Source of the DNA: Robiginitomaculum antarcticum DSM 21748
Lineage (GTDB): Bacteria > Pseudomonadota > Alphaproteobacteria > Caulobacterales > Maricaulaceae
Length of the DNA: 64,000 nt
Direction: 5' to 3'
NCBI RefSeq assembly: GCF_000365025.1
Contig: NZ_KB823011.1
Location: 62,001-126,000, forward strand
This document shows positions 34,473-43,346 of this stretch, piece by piece (positions within the stretch are counted from its first letter, which is position 1; each line of letters opens with the position of its first letter). A model generated the notes under the pieces. The model ran no database searches, was not told where the DNA came from, and saw only the letters and a list, made by a program, of their open reading frames with translations. A program made the translations under genes and the position numbers.

Positions 34473-36047
34473 ATGAGCCAGCACCCGTCACAAACCCGCC
34501 GCGTATTTGCGATTATTTCTCATCCCGATGCGGGTAAGACGACGTTGACGGAAACGATGCTCTTATCTGCGGGCGCGATTCACCAAGCGGGGCGGGTAGC
34601 GGCGCGCGGCGAGGCGCGGCGGACGCAATCGGACTGGATGAAAATTGAGCAGGAACGCGGCATTAGCGTTTCCTCATCCGTGATGACATTTGAGCATAAA
34701 GACCTGACCTTTAACCTGCTCGATACGCCGGGCCATGAGGATTTTAGTGAAGACACTTACCGCACGCTGACCGCCGCTGACAGCGCGATCATGGTGCTGG
34801 ATGCCGCCAAGGGCATAGAGCCGCAAACGCTTAAACTGTTTGAAGTCTGCCGGATGCGCAATATTCCGATTGTCACCTTTATCAACAAACTTGACCGCGA
34901 GGCCCGCGATCCGTTTGAGACATTAGCCGAGATTGAAGACAAGCTTCAGCTCCATGTTGTGCCGATGCAGTGGCCCGCTGGATCGGGCCGCCGCTTTGGC
35001 GGCATGGCGGACCTGCGAAATGATAAATTCTATCCGTTCTCCGCAAATGCCGATCAGCAGCCCGCCGCGATTGAGTTTACGCCCGAGTGTTTGAGCACAG
35101 CCGGACTTGACGACGTGCTCATCGATGAGGTCATTGAGGAAGCTGAACTCGCCAAGGAATATCCCGATTTTAAGCTCCAGTCCTTTTTGGACGGAGATAT
35201 GACGCCGGTGTATTTCGGCTCAGCGCTGCGTAAGTTCGGCATTACCCAGTTGATCGACGCGCTGGCCGAATTTGTTCCGGGGCCGCAAACCGAGACGGCC
35301 AAGAAGAACGGACAGCCCGTCGAGATTACGCCAAGCAGTAAAGAAGTCTCGGGTTTTGTCTTCAAAGTTCAGGCCAATATGGACCCGAACCACCGTGACC
35401 GGGTCGCCTTTGTCCGTCTGTCTTCGGGAGAATTTAAGCGCGGCATGAAGCTCAAAACGGCCGAGAATAAAACTATATCAGTTCACAATCCGATCCTGTT
35501 TTTCGCCCAAGACCGCGAGCTGGCCGATAATGCCTATGCGGGTGATGTCATCGGCGTGCCCAATCACGGCGCGCTACGCGTAGGCGACAGCCTGTCGGAG
35601 AGCGGCAAATTGCGCTTTGCGGGCATCCCGAATTTTGCGCCGGAAATTTTGCGCCGCGCCCGCCCGCTTGATCCGCTCAAAGCTAAGCATTTGCGCAAGG
35701 CGCTGGAAAGCCTCGCCGAAGAAGGCGTGACGCAGCTTTTCCGTCCGGCCATGGGCAGCGATATGATTGTTGGCGCAGTGGGCAGTCTCCAGATTGATGT
35801 GATGGCGGAGCGGATCAAAACGGAATATAATCTTGAAGTGGTCTTTGAGAGCGCAATTTACCAAATTGCGCGCTGGGTATCGGGTGAGCGCGAGGCGGTG
35901 GAGGCCTTTGCCGCGAAAAACCAGGGCGCTATGGCGACGGATCTGGACGGCGCGCCGGTCTTGCTGGCTAAATCGGCTTGGGATGTCGGCTACGCGCAGG
36001 ATAAAAACCCGGAATTAAAATTCCTTAAGACGAAAGAGCGGAGTTAG
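34473..36047 (+). CDS. prfC: Peptide chain release factor 3
   Basis: A 524-residue translational GTPase that frees release factors 1 and 2 from the ribosome. The P-loop SHPDAGKTTLTE (about 17-28), the G3 motif DTPGHEDFSEDTYR and NKLDREARDP are intact; domains II and III follow. The length is normal. Its last 21 bases are repeated exactly at 37461-37481, so the 3' end seems to have been the edge of an insertion or duplication. Release factor 3 is not found in all alphaproteobacteria. Confidence 0.95.
   Translation: MSQHPSQTRRVFAIISHPDAGKTTLTETMLLSAGAIHQAGRVAARGEARRTQSDWMKIEQERGISVSSSVMTFEHKDLTFNLLDTPGHEDFSEDTYRTLTAADSAIMVLDAAKGIEPQTLKLFEVCRMRNIPIVTFINKLDREARDPFETLAEIEDKLQLHVVPMQWPAGSGRRFGGMADLRNDKFYPFSANADQQPAAIEFTPECLSTAGLDDVLIDEVIEEAELAKEYPDFKLQSFLDGDMTPVYFGSALRKFGITQLIDALAEFVPGPQTETAKKNGQPVEITPSSKEVSGFVFKVQANMDPNHRDRVAFVRLSSGEFKRGMKLKTAENKTISVHNPILFFAQDRELADNAYAGDVIGVPNHGALRVGDSLSESGKLRFAGIPNFAPEILRRARPLDPLKAKHLRKALESLAEEGVTQLFRPAMGSDMIVGAVGSLQIDVMAERIKTEYNLEVVFESAIYQIARWVSGEREAVEAFAAKNQGAMATDLDGAPVLLAKSAWDVGYAQDKNPELKFLKTKERS
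36027..36047 (+). repeat. 21-bp direct repeat, copy 1 (prfC 3' end)
   Basis: The last seven prfC codons including the stop (starting AAGACGAAAG, ending GGAGTTAG) occur again, base for base, at 37461-37481. The copies are 1434 bp apart and flank one AT-rich gene. Confidence 0.9.
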
Positions 36048-36140
36048 CGGGCGGCAAAATATTAAAGGTGACACGCTTCAATATTATCTAAAACTCACTA
36101 TATCCATTTTGCCTTTCTTGGTTTTGTGTAAAGCTAAATT

Positions 36141-37430
36141 ATGTTTCGTGCTTCGATTTTGACACTAATAGCAATAGCGCTTGCAGGCAGTGGCTTGTTA
36201 CTGTGGTATAAATCTCATTCGACTTTTCAAGACGGCACGCCGGATGACCGGGTGCTGGCCGCGATGCAATCCATTGTTTGGGACGCCGATGCAGCGCTTG
36301 TCGAGACAGGAGTATTGCCGAATATATTAGAAGATTTGTCAAAAGTACATAATTGGCCCGGTTCAATTGAACCGGATTACCCAATCTCCTATCGAGGTCT
36401 AAATGATTCCGGTATTGAGCTTTGCGCTGAATTTGAAAATCCATCTAAAGGACAGGACATTGCCCGACCTTTCTTTGATGTTATGGTTGGGCTTCATCTT
36501 GATTTGAGCACTTCTCGTGAAAAGAGTGGCCTATATTGTTATACTATCAATCTTGTAAAGCCGCCTGATAATGAAAGACATGATGGTCTACTCTATAGAG
36601 AGTTAAACGCCGCAGCGACTTCGCTTGAGTGTTCTTTCTCGGCTACCAGTAAATTGCCATCAGATGACGTCGATGTGCAGAGATTTATCGACCATAACCT
36701 TGCGAAAAACTCGTGCAATATAGGTAAATTTGTTGGCAAATTTATTGGGAAATCAGGTCAACAGATTAGATATTCTAATATCAGTGAAAACACCTTTCAG
36801 CTCTGCGCGGAGTTTAAGGAGGCTTACAGCTTTGCTGACAAGCCATTACCTGTTTTTGATCCCCAACAGGATTCAAGATTTGCTGAGTTCATCCAAGAGA
36901 GAGATGAGGCAGGTGAGTTTTGCTTTGAGATAAAAATGTTGCGTCCTGAAATCCCTGCCTCAGAACCGCTATATCAATGGGAAGATTATATTGACGTCCA
37001 AAGTTACCCTATCAAGCAGCGCGCCAGCATTAAAAAAGACAAGCGCGCAATTGGTGACGCGGTAAATGTTCTCAGGCTCGTAAGATGCGCATACACGATA
37101 GACGGCTCAGTGCCTGTTTCAATAGATCAGGCAATCCAAACGGTGGCGCAAAGTCCAAATGTTGCTGAAAGATATATTTGCGGTTGGATTCCGAGCTTTT
37201 ATGAGGCGCCTTATAACTCCCCGGTTGCGAAATATGAGCCAATAGATGATCGCCAAATCCGCGTTTGTGCTCAATTTGAGAATGTGTGGGAGCAGCCTCT
37301 TAAAATCCATTTCAGCGGCGGCGCTGTGAAAAATTGGCCAACAAGTTTGCATGAATTACAAAAACCCATCGAAAACCCCGGCCGGCATTGTTACGCTGTC
37401 TCTCTTACTGCGATTAGAAGCGGTGAGTAA
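36141..37430 (+). CDS. Membrane-anchored protein with a triplicated cysteine module
   Basis: A 429-residue protein that I cannot name. An N-terminal membrane helix (about 5-22) is followed by three copies of a module of about 110-120 residues (about 37-140, 155-268 and 305-424). Each copy has a helical first half and then a strand pair: IELCAEFEN...GLYCYTINL, FQLCAEFKE...EFCFEIKM, IRVCAQFEN...RHCYAVSL. The paired cysteines (C95/C133, C222/C261, C376/C417) could form disulfides in the periplasm. The second and third modules have one more cysteine pair (C164/C192, C316/C347). The strand pattern recalls domains seen in pilin-like proteins. The gene is more AT-rich than its neighbours and lies between direct repeats of the prfC end, so transfer is likely. 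Confidence 0.65.
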   Translation: MFRASILTLIAIALAGSGLLLWYKSHSTFQDGTPDDRVLAAMQSIVWDADAALVETGVLPNILEDLSKVHNWPGSIEPDYPISYRGLNDSGIELCAEFENPSKGQDIARPFFDVMVGLHLDLSTSREKSGLYCYTINLVKPPDNERHDGLLYRELNAAATSLECSFSATSKLPSDDVDVQRFIDHNLAKNSCNIGKFVGKFIGKSGQQIRYSNISENTFQLCAEFKEAYSFADKPLPVFDPQQDSRFAEFIQERDEAGEFCFEIKMLRPEIPASEPLYQWEDYIDVQSYPIKQRASIKKDKRAIGDAVNVLRLVRCAYTIDGSVPVSIDQAIQTVAQSPNVAERYICGWIPSFYEAPYNSPVAKYEPIDDRQIRVCAQFENVWEQPLKIHFSGGAVKNWPTSLHELQKPIENPGRHCYAVSLTAIRSGE

Positions 37431-37460
37431 TTAATTGAGTTTGAGCGCGTACTTTTTTTG

Positions 37461-37481
37461 AAGACGAAAGAGCGGAGTTAG
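37461..37481 (+). repeat. 21-bp direct repeat, copy 2
   Basis: An exact copy of the last 21 bases of prfC, here in intergenic DNA. The six bases before it (TTTTTG) still encode Phe-Leu in the same frame as in prfC (TTCCTT), but with different codons, as if a diverged prfC end had been carried in. Confidence 0.88.
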
Positions 37482-37524
37482 GAATTCTCGTCTGAGGTGA
37501 TTGAGAAAAAACTTCTTTTACGGT

Positions 37525-38244
37525 CTAGTTCGGTGCTGGCTGATTTATTGTTTCAACTCTATCATTTTCAAATGCATTCAGGATCTTCTTAAATTCACCC
37601 GCTCGCAGCGTGTTTGGAAATATTTCAATATATTTCTTAATCTGCTTAATCGCTTTGTTGCTATCGCCCTTGTAAATGTGAAGAAATACATATCCGGACT
37701 CAATATCAGCATCCTGATCGGGCGCAAAGTGAGCCCGTAATGTGTCGAGGCTTTTTTCAGCTTCATCGAGGTGGGTAGGTGCGATTGATAGGAAAAAATA
37801 AGTGGCAGAAAAATTACAAGGTACAGACATCGGATATATATCCAGACAGGTCGTTATGGTTTCCATAGCTATCTCGCCGCTTCCTGTTACGTCCATATTG
37901 TGGCCTTGACGATAAAGCTCTGATTTTAGTGCGAGAACATTTTCGTCGCGGAGGTCGGATTTTGCGTGTGCCTCGGCTTCTGAAACCAAGACAAGCCATG
38001 CGTTGTAAACTTTGTCGCGCTCAGCTTCACTTTGAAAGTTTGGCGGATAACTGCCGATAAAGGCATTCATCCCTCTGGAGATTTGAGCGAGTTTGGCGAG
38101 CGGCATTGTAGGCGTGCTTTTATCTACGACATTTAGTTCCAAACTTTTCTTGCTTATTCCGGTGCCGGGTATGGTCTGGGCCGACACGGTCAGTGTCATT
38201 GCGCAAAATAAACTAGCGAAAATCAACGTGTATATTTGTTTCAT
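37525..38244 (-). CDS. Exported hypothetical protein with helical repeats
   Basis: A 239-residue protein with a signal peptide (about 1-22, ending VSAQ) and helix pairs that resemble tetratricopeptide repeats (for example HLDEAEKSLDTLRAHF and YKGDSNKAIKQIKKYIEIFPNTLRAGEF). I do not recognise the family. The gene is AT-rich like the flanked gene next to it, with which it is convergent, and may belong to the same acquired segment. There is no clear ribosome-binding site, but the frame and the signal peptide support it. Confidence 0.65.
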   Translation of the reverse strand: MKQIYTLIFASLFCAMTLTVSAQTIPGTGISKKSLELNVVDKSTPTMPLAKLAQISRGMNAFIGSYPPNFQSEAERDKVYNAWLVLVSEAEAHAKSDLRDENVLALKSELYRQGHNMDVTGSGEIAMETITTCLDIYPMSVPCNFSATYFFLSIAPTHLDEAEKSLDTLRAHFAPDQDADIESGYVFLHIYKGDSNKAIKQIKKYIEIFPNTLRAGEFKKILNAFENDRVETINQPAPN

Positions 38245-38387
38245 GATGCTAGCAGTTTATATTTTGAGGTGTTGAACTCAAGACTTTCTAGCATGAAATC
38301 TAACAACAAATATCAACCCTCAAACACAACTTGGCGCGGGTCTTGAAAGGGGGAGGGCAAATCGTCTCCGTTTTGAAAGACCGTCCC

Positions 38388-38726
38388 ATGATCGAGCAAT
38401 TATTTCATCCGCAAGTTCTGGCGCCCGGTATCATGTTTTTGATTACGATCGTTTTCGGGGCGATATTCTGGTGGCCGGCCATGCGGTTTCCCCGTAAAAA
38501 TAAGCTTGTTAATTTCTACTGGGTTGGGTTCTGGGCTTTTCTGGCGGCTATTGCGGCCATGTCCGGCGCGCAGGCCACGCTGATGTTGGCGGGCGTAAAT
38601 GTGGACAGCACGGCCAATGCACTGCTCAACGCCCTGACCCTCACTTTCGTGATATTTGTGGTGTTTGCGTGGTTTCGGCTTGCTTTGCTCGGCGCGGGCA
38701 AATTGGTTTCAAAAATTCAACATTAA
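38388..38726 (+). CDS. Three-helix membrane protein of unknown function
   Basis: A 112-residue protein with three predicted membrane helices (about 10-30, 44-66 and 80-100). The conserved-looking motif FPRKNKLVNFYWVGFWAFLAAIAAMSGAQ occurs between helices 1 and 2. I do not recognise it. The ATG at 38388 follows GAAAGA; an in-frame upstream start at 38331 would give a longer, polar N-terminus without clear merit. Confidence 0.6.
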   Translation: MIEQLFHPQVLAPGIMFLITIVFGAIFWWPAMRFPRKNKLVNFYWVGFWAFLAAIAAMSGAQATLMLAGVNVDSTANALLNALTLTFVIFVVFAWFRLALLGAGKLVSKIQH

Positions 38727-38738
38727 AACCCTCTGGGC

Positions 38739-39614
38739 CTAATGCGGCATACCGCCCGCAAGCGGCATAGCCTGCATGTTGACCGCAATAGCGGGCAACG
38801 GCACAGTCGTTACAACGGGGCGGTCAGGATCCTCATTAGGACGCTCGCTATAGAGAGGCATACGCTGCTGTGGCGGTGCATTATCATCATATAAAGAACC
38901 ATAGAGCCGGTCCATAGCGGGCGCGGGATTATACGGCGCGGCCATAATTTGCGGCACGGGGTTGGGCATATTTAGGGGTCGGACTATGGGGGCGGGCTGC
39001 GCCGGGGAAGGTCTTGCGACAGGCGCGGCTTGGACAGGCTGTGGAAGGGGCGTAATTTGCCTCTGTATTCCTGCATTTGGCTGCATCGGCATAGGGCGGT
39101 ATATTGGCGTAACCGGCGCCGGACTCATGAGAGGAGCAGGGCGGGATATGCCCGCAAGTGGCGCGCGATAACGGGCGGGCGAGGTGACCGGAGGCTGGGA
39201 TTGCCGCGGCGGTACCACAGGTAAAGCCCGGGGCGCGATGCGGACTTGGCGGCGAATAACCGGCGGCGCGGTAGGGACCGGGCGGCCAATCTGTGTGGTA
39301 TGCGTTCCGGCTTGTATTAGGCGCCCGCGCGCAGCGGGCTGCGCGACCAAAGCGGCGCCGCTTTGCGCGTAGGGGTGGGACATGGCCAGGCCGGATGTCG
39401 CGTTAAGCTCGCACCGTCCAGCGTGATTAACGGCGCGGCTCGGCAGGAAATTCCAGCCCCGGCACTGGGCATCGCCCGCGCACTGCATCTCGCATATTTG
39501 CGCGCTCGGGGCGGGGGTGGCCGCGTAAATCTGGCCGCTGCGATAGGTGTTAAGATCGGACGCCGCTATAGGCAGAGTGAAAGTTACGGCAAAAATGATG
39601 AGGGCTGCACGCAT
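38739..39614 (-). CDS. Secreted PAN/apple-like domain protein with proline-rich tail
   Basis: A 291-residue exported protein. The signal peptide is about 1-18. A PAN-like cysteine module follows (about 22-85): ICEMQCAGDAQCRGW, GRCELNA. The rest (about 100-290) is low-complexity Pro, Ala, Arg and Gln sequence. PAN modules bind proteins or sugars outside the cell. The next gene upstream in the same direction has a similar N-terminal cysteine pattern. CGGAGA precedes the ATG. A CtrA-like half motif TTAACCAT lies at 39665-39672 in front of it. Confidence 0.75.
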   Translation of the reverse strand: MRAALIIFAVTFTLPIAASDLNTYRSGQIYAATPAPSAQICEMQCAGDAQCRGWNFLPSRAVNHAGRCELNATSGLAMSHPYAQSGAALVAQPAARGRLIQAGTHTTQIGRPVPTAPPVIRRQVRIAPRALPVVPPRQSQPPVTSPARYRAPLAGISRPAPLMSPAPVTPIYRPMPMQPNAGIQRQITPLPQPVQAAPVARPSPAQPAPIVRPLNMPNPVPQIMAAPYNPAPAMDRLYGSLYDDNAPPQQRMPLYSERPNEDPDRPVVTTVPLPAIAVNMQAMPLAGGMPH

Positions 39615-39694
39615 AAAAATCTCCGTATAGAGATTAAATCTGTGCTGATTTGGTTTACGCGGCGTTAACCATAACGCGCAGCGCTTCGGTTTTT

Positions 39695-40357
39695 CTAACT
39701 TAGCGGTGCGCCCAGAACCATGGTCCAGAAGACTTTGTATTCTGTGTCTTTTTTATAGGTCATAGCGATGCCGATATCCGTCACATTTTCGGCCAGAAGG
39801 TTTTGATTGTGACCCGGACTGTCTTTCCACCCTTGAAACACGGCGTCCCATGACAGCTGTCCGCAGGCGACATTTTCCGCCGCCATGCGGAAATCATATC
39901 CTTGTGCTTCAACACGGGTGTCGAGCTGTGACCCATCAGAGCTACTATGCGAGGCGTCGTCCATTTCCGACTGGTCATCACTGTGGAGTTGTGCGGTGAC
40001 ATTCAATTGGGGGTGCAGGCGCACAGGCGCAAGGCCATGCTGGGCGCGGTAAATATTCAGATCAGTTTCAGCCAGCAGCAGGTCGAATGGCTCCGGAATG
40101 CGCGCCTCGAACGGGGAGTCTTCGCCTTCGCCATTATTAAGGTTGCAGACCGCGCTGACATGCTCGCCGCGAATGGTTTCAGTATAAATAGAGCCGACGC
40201 AGTTTATCTTGTCGCCGCGGCATAGCGCCGTGCAATCTGAGCGAGTTTGAACAGGCAAGGATTGATATGTGCCGTCAATTTTCACGGCCGCAGCCGCCGG
40301 GACGGAAAGTAATAAAAATCCTGCTAGTGCAGGCAGAGCTTGCTGCCTTACCGTCAT
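39695..40357 (-). CDS. CAP (SCP/PR-1) domain protein with N-terminal PAN-like module
   Basis: A 220-residue exported protein. The signal peptide (about 1-23) is followed by a cysteine module, TRSDCTALCRGDKINCVGS...SAVCNLN, similar to the PAN module of the neighbouring gene. The CAP domain follows (about 90-218), with NIYRAQHGLAPVRLHPQL, ASHSSSDGSQLDTRVEAQGY, AAENVACGQ and GWKDSPGHNQNLL. The CAP histidine and glutamate residues (ASHS, AEN, GHNQNLL) are present. Bacterial CAP proteins are secreted, with few known functions. The ATG at 40357 follows AGAGG. Confidence 0.85.
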   Translation of the reverse strand: MTVRQQALPALAGFLLLSVPAAAAVKIDGTYQSLPVQTRSDCTALCRGDKINCVGSIYTETIRGEHVSAVCNLNNGEGEDSPFEARIPEPFDLLLAETDLNIYRAQHGLAPVRLHPQLNVTAQLHSDDQSEMDDASHSSSDGSQLDTRVEAQGYDFRMAAENVACGQLSWDAVFQGWKDSPGHNQNLLAENVTDIGIAMTYKKDTEYKVFWTMVLGAPLS

Positions 40358-40455
40358 CCTGACCTCTTTGGTATATGCGTGAGCGTGTTTTATGCCTGAA
40401 AACTCTACTTTAGGCACGTTAAATTTTGGTTGTGTTGATGACCTAAAGGTTAACG

Positions 40456-42435
40456 CTAAGGCGCGCCCGCGCTTCCTGACTTATTGCCATTGGCCAGATC
40501 GCGCTCGGCGACCAGAGCGTCGCCTAGGCTCTGATAGAATTTAATGCTGGCCAGACGCGCGGGATCATTAATATCAGGATCAGAGGTTTTTAGCTCTTTT
40601 TCCGGCAGACCTTTATGGACGACGGCCATATGGGCGGCCCAGACATCGACGGGAAGCAGCCCGCCTGTGACTTTTTTCATGGGCGAGTTGTCGTCATTAC
40701 CCATCCAGACGCCTGTAATATATTGCGCGGTGAAGCCGACGAACCACGCATCGCGAAAGTCCTGTGAGGTTCCCGTCTTTCCGCCAATAGGGCGGCCACC
40801 GAGCCTTGCGCCGTAACCTGTTCCGGAGCGCACGACATCGCGCAACATAGACGTCATTTGATGCGCGTAGATATCAGAATAAACCCGCACCCCTTTGCGG
40901 GCTTTGCGCGCATAGAGCACATTTTCACGTGTATCCGTGACTTTCGTGACGAGATAAGGCGTATATTGCTGGCCTTCATTGGCAAACACCATATAGGCGC
41001 CTGTCATATCAACCAGTGTGACTTCAGAGGCGCCCAATGCGATGGAATAATGCGCCCCGAGTTTTGAGCGGATACCGAAACGGTTTGCCAGTTCGACGAT
41101 ACGCTGCGGGCCGATTTCTGCGCCGACCTGCGCCGCGACCGTATTGATTGAGAGTTTCAGCGATTCGCGAATCGTCATCGGGCCGAGATATTTTTCGGTG
41201 TAGTTTTCAGGCTTCCATCCGCCAATATTCACGGGCTGGTCCACACGCATTGTACCGGGCGTAAAGCCATTTTCCAAAGCGGCGGCATAGACAAAAGCCT
41301 TGAACGCGCTGCCGGGCTGGCGCTCCGCCTGCGCAGCGCGGTTATATTTGCTGGCGACATAATCACGACCGCCAATAATCGCCATCATGGCGGCGTCGTC
41401 GGTGGATAGAGTTACGAGAGCGCCCTCACTGACATTTCGGCTCTTTTTATGAGTCTCGATCACTTTATTGAGTTCCGTATGACCGGAGATCATCATATCG
41501 CGGTCCAGCGTGGTGTGAATGATCAGGTCTACAGCTTTTCCGCCAACCTTCCCGCGCGCCGATTCACTGGCCATATCAAAGGCAAATCCCAAAATATTTT
41601 CGGGAATGCTGCGGTCTTCACGGTCGATCAATATGGCGGGATTGGCTTCGGCCTCGCTCATCTGTTCAGTCGTGATCATACCCGCCTCGACCATGGCGCG
41701 CAGGACATCGCGCGCCCGGAGCTGCGCGGCAGGCAGGTTGAGACGCGGATCATATTTTGAAGGAGCCTGTGGCAGACCGGCCAGCATAGCGGCCTCAGCC
41801 AAGGTGACATCGCGCGCGCTTTTGCCATAAAATCGCTGCGCGGCCGCTTCGACGCCATAAGATGAGCCGCCCAAATACATGCGGTTCATATAGAGCTCGA
41901 GAATTTCCGCCTTAGTTAATTTGGTCTCAAGACGCTTGGACAGGATGGCTTCCTGAACTTTTCGCTTATATGTTTTTTCCGGAGTGAGAACCATGTTTTT
42001 GACAAGTTGCTGGGTCAGGGTCGACGCGCCTTGAACCTTATCCTGGGCTTTGAAATTGGCGAATATAGCGCGTAATATGGCTTTGTTATCGACGCCGGCA
42101 TGTTCAAAAAACCGCTGGTCTTCAATAGCGAGGAAGGCATTGGGCAGATAGGGTGGCAATTCGGCAATTTTAACAGGCTTGCCATAATAAGGGCCGCGAT
42201 GGCCGATAATATCACCATTTTTATCCAGTAAAGTGACGCTGGGCCGGATATTAAGTTGCCACATCGATTCTTGGGTTGGCAGCTCCGGCAAGCCATCCAG
42301 AAAAAAGCGCCGGCCTTCGAAAAACAGCAAGGCCGAGGCGATAATAAACGCTGCAAACAGGGTCAAACCCCATTTGATTCGTTTTTTCTTACGGTTATCA
42401 TTCACCGCATGAACATCTGCACGGTAGGTGGCCAT
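40456..42435 (-). CDS. Penicillin-binding protein 1A family (class A PBP)
   Basis: A 659-residue bifunctional cell-wall synthase. A cytoplasmic tail and a membrane helix (about 22-40) precede the glycosyltransferase domain, with E105 in AIEDQRFFEH and GASTLTQQLVKN at about 136-147. The transpeptidase follows: SxxK motif PGSAFK (S375, K378), SIN at about 429-431 and KTGT at about 553-556. All catalytic motifs are present. The protein is shorter than E. coli PBP1A because it lacks the inserted OB domain. It is divergent from the YcgN gene. Confidence 0.95.
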   Translation of the reverse strand: MATYRADVHAVNDNRKKKRIKWGLTLFAAFIIASALLFFEGRRFFLDGLPELPTQESMWQLNIRPSVTLLDKNGDIIGHRGPYYGKPVKIAELPPYLPNAFLAIEDQRFFEHAGVDNKAILRAIFANFKAQDKVQGASTLTQQLVKNMVLTPEKTYKRKVQEAILSKRLETKLTKAEILELYMNRMYLGGSSYGVEAAAQRFYGKSARDVTLAEAAMLAGLPQAPSKYDPRLNLPAAQLRARDVLRAMVEAGMITTEQMSEAEANPAILIDREDRSIPENILGFAFDMASESARGKVGGKAVDLIIHTTLDRDMMISGHTELNKVIETHKKSRNVSEGALVTLSTDDAAMMAIIGGRDYVASKYNRAAQAERQPGSAFKAFVYAAALENGFTPGTMRVDQPVNIGGWKPENYTEKYLGPMTIRESLKLSINTVAAQVGAEIGPQRIVELANRFGIRSKLGAHYSIALGASEVTLVDMTGAYMVFANEGQQYTPYLVTKVTDTRENVLYARKARKGVRVYSDIYAHQMTSMLRDVVRSGTGYGARLGGRPIGGKTGTSQDFRDAWFVGFTAQYITGVWMGNDDNSPMKKVTGGLLPVDVWAAHMAVVHKGLPEKELKTSDPDINDPARLASIKFYQSLGDALVAERDLANGNKSGSAGAP

Positions 42436-42501
42436 AATGGCTCTCTATCTTAAACGCTTATATATCGCTAGGACGCGTTCCACACAGATTAGGACAAAAA
42501 T

Positions 42502-42969
42502 ATGACGCAGGCGAGTATCCAGCCAAATTTTTGGGAAACGAAATCCCTGCGCGAGATGAGTAAGGCCGAATGGGAGTCCCTGTGCGATGGGTGCGGGAAA
42601 TGCTGTTGCATAAGGCTGGAAGACGAAGATGACGGCGCTATTTATGTCACTAATTTATCGTGCAAATTACTGTGCACGCAAAAAGCCCAATGCAGTGATT
42701 ACACGAACCGGAAATCCATTGTGCCGGATTGCGTGCAGATTACGCCTGAAAAAGCCGCGACCTTGAAGTGGATGCCGAAAACCTGCGCTTACCGCCTGAT
42801 CGCCCATGGCGAGCCGCTGCCGGATTATCACCATTTAATTAGCGGGTCGCGCCAAACCATTCACGATGTCGGAATGAGCGTGGCCGGCGCGGTCACAAGC
42901 GAGGTCGAGGTTCCTGACGGGGAGCAGTATAAATATATAACCCAATGGCCGGGCGAGGATGAAATTTAA
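42502..42969 (+). CDS. YcgN family cysteine-cluster protein (UPF0260)
   Basis: A 155-residue protein with the conserved cysteine cluster of the YcgN/UPF0260 family: LCDGCGKCCCIRLED (about 28-42), SCKLLCTQKAQCSDYTNR and PDCVQ, then PKTCAYRL. The cysteines suggest metal binding, probably zinc or an Fe-S cluster. The function is unknown. The GTA cluster starts 38 bases later. Confidence 0.92.
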   Translation: MTQASIQPNFWETKSLREMSKAEWESLCDGCGKCCCIRLEDEDDGAIYVTNLSCKLLCTQKAQCSDYTNRKSIVPDCVQITPEKAATLKWMPKTCAYRLIAHGEPLPDYHHLISGSRQTIHDVGMSVAGAVTSEVEVPDGEQYKYITQWPGEDEI

Positions 42970-43007
42970 TCCATCCCCCGTCATTTATTGCGGGTCATAT
43001 TACCCCT

Positions 43008-43346
43008 ATGACGACTTTGCCTCCTGCTTTTGACACAACTGCGATAAACCGCGCCATAGCCCGGCTGACCGACACGCTCGGACAGATGGCTGATGATCTC
43101 GAGACAGAGCCGCAACCCGAGCGCATGGACAAATTGGCCCGCGCGATCAGCGCCCAGCTCAAGGCACATGCCGACCTGACCGTTCACAATGACCGCGCGG
43201 CCAAGGCCTGCGAGCAGCAGAAATATACCGCCTATGAAGACCTCCCCCCGCCAAGTCCCGAAGACCGTAAACGGTTTATCGAGCGCCTCCTTATTATTGT
43301 CGATAAGATTGAGGCTGGGCAGCCGGTCCCGGATTCTACCACATAA
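43008..43346 (+). CDS. GTA g1-like small protein, probable small terminase
   Basis: A 112-residue helical protein immediately before the large terminase. In Rhodobacter capsulatus the gene at this place (g1) encodes the small terminase subunit of the gene transfer agent. The central part (MDKLARAISAQLKAHADLTVHNDRAAKACEQQ) could be a DNA-binding helix bundle. The position, size and overlap with the terminase support this; direct similarity cannot be judged here. The C-terminal region overlaps the likely terminase start. Confidence 0.65.
   Translation: MTTLPPAFDTTAINRAIARLTDTLGQMADDLETEPQPERMDKLARAISAQLKAHADLTVHNDRAAKACEQQKYTAYEDLPPPSPEDRKRFIERLLIIVDKIEAGQPVPDSTT

Noticed and set aside
36027-37481. 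Classic transposon or insertion sequence between the 21-bp repeats
   Set aside because: No transposase, integrase or terminal inverted repeats can be seen; the repeats belong to a coding end (prfC).
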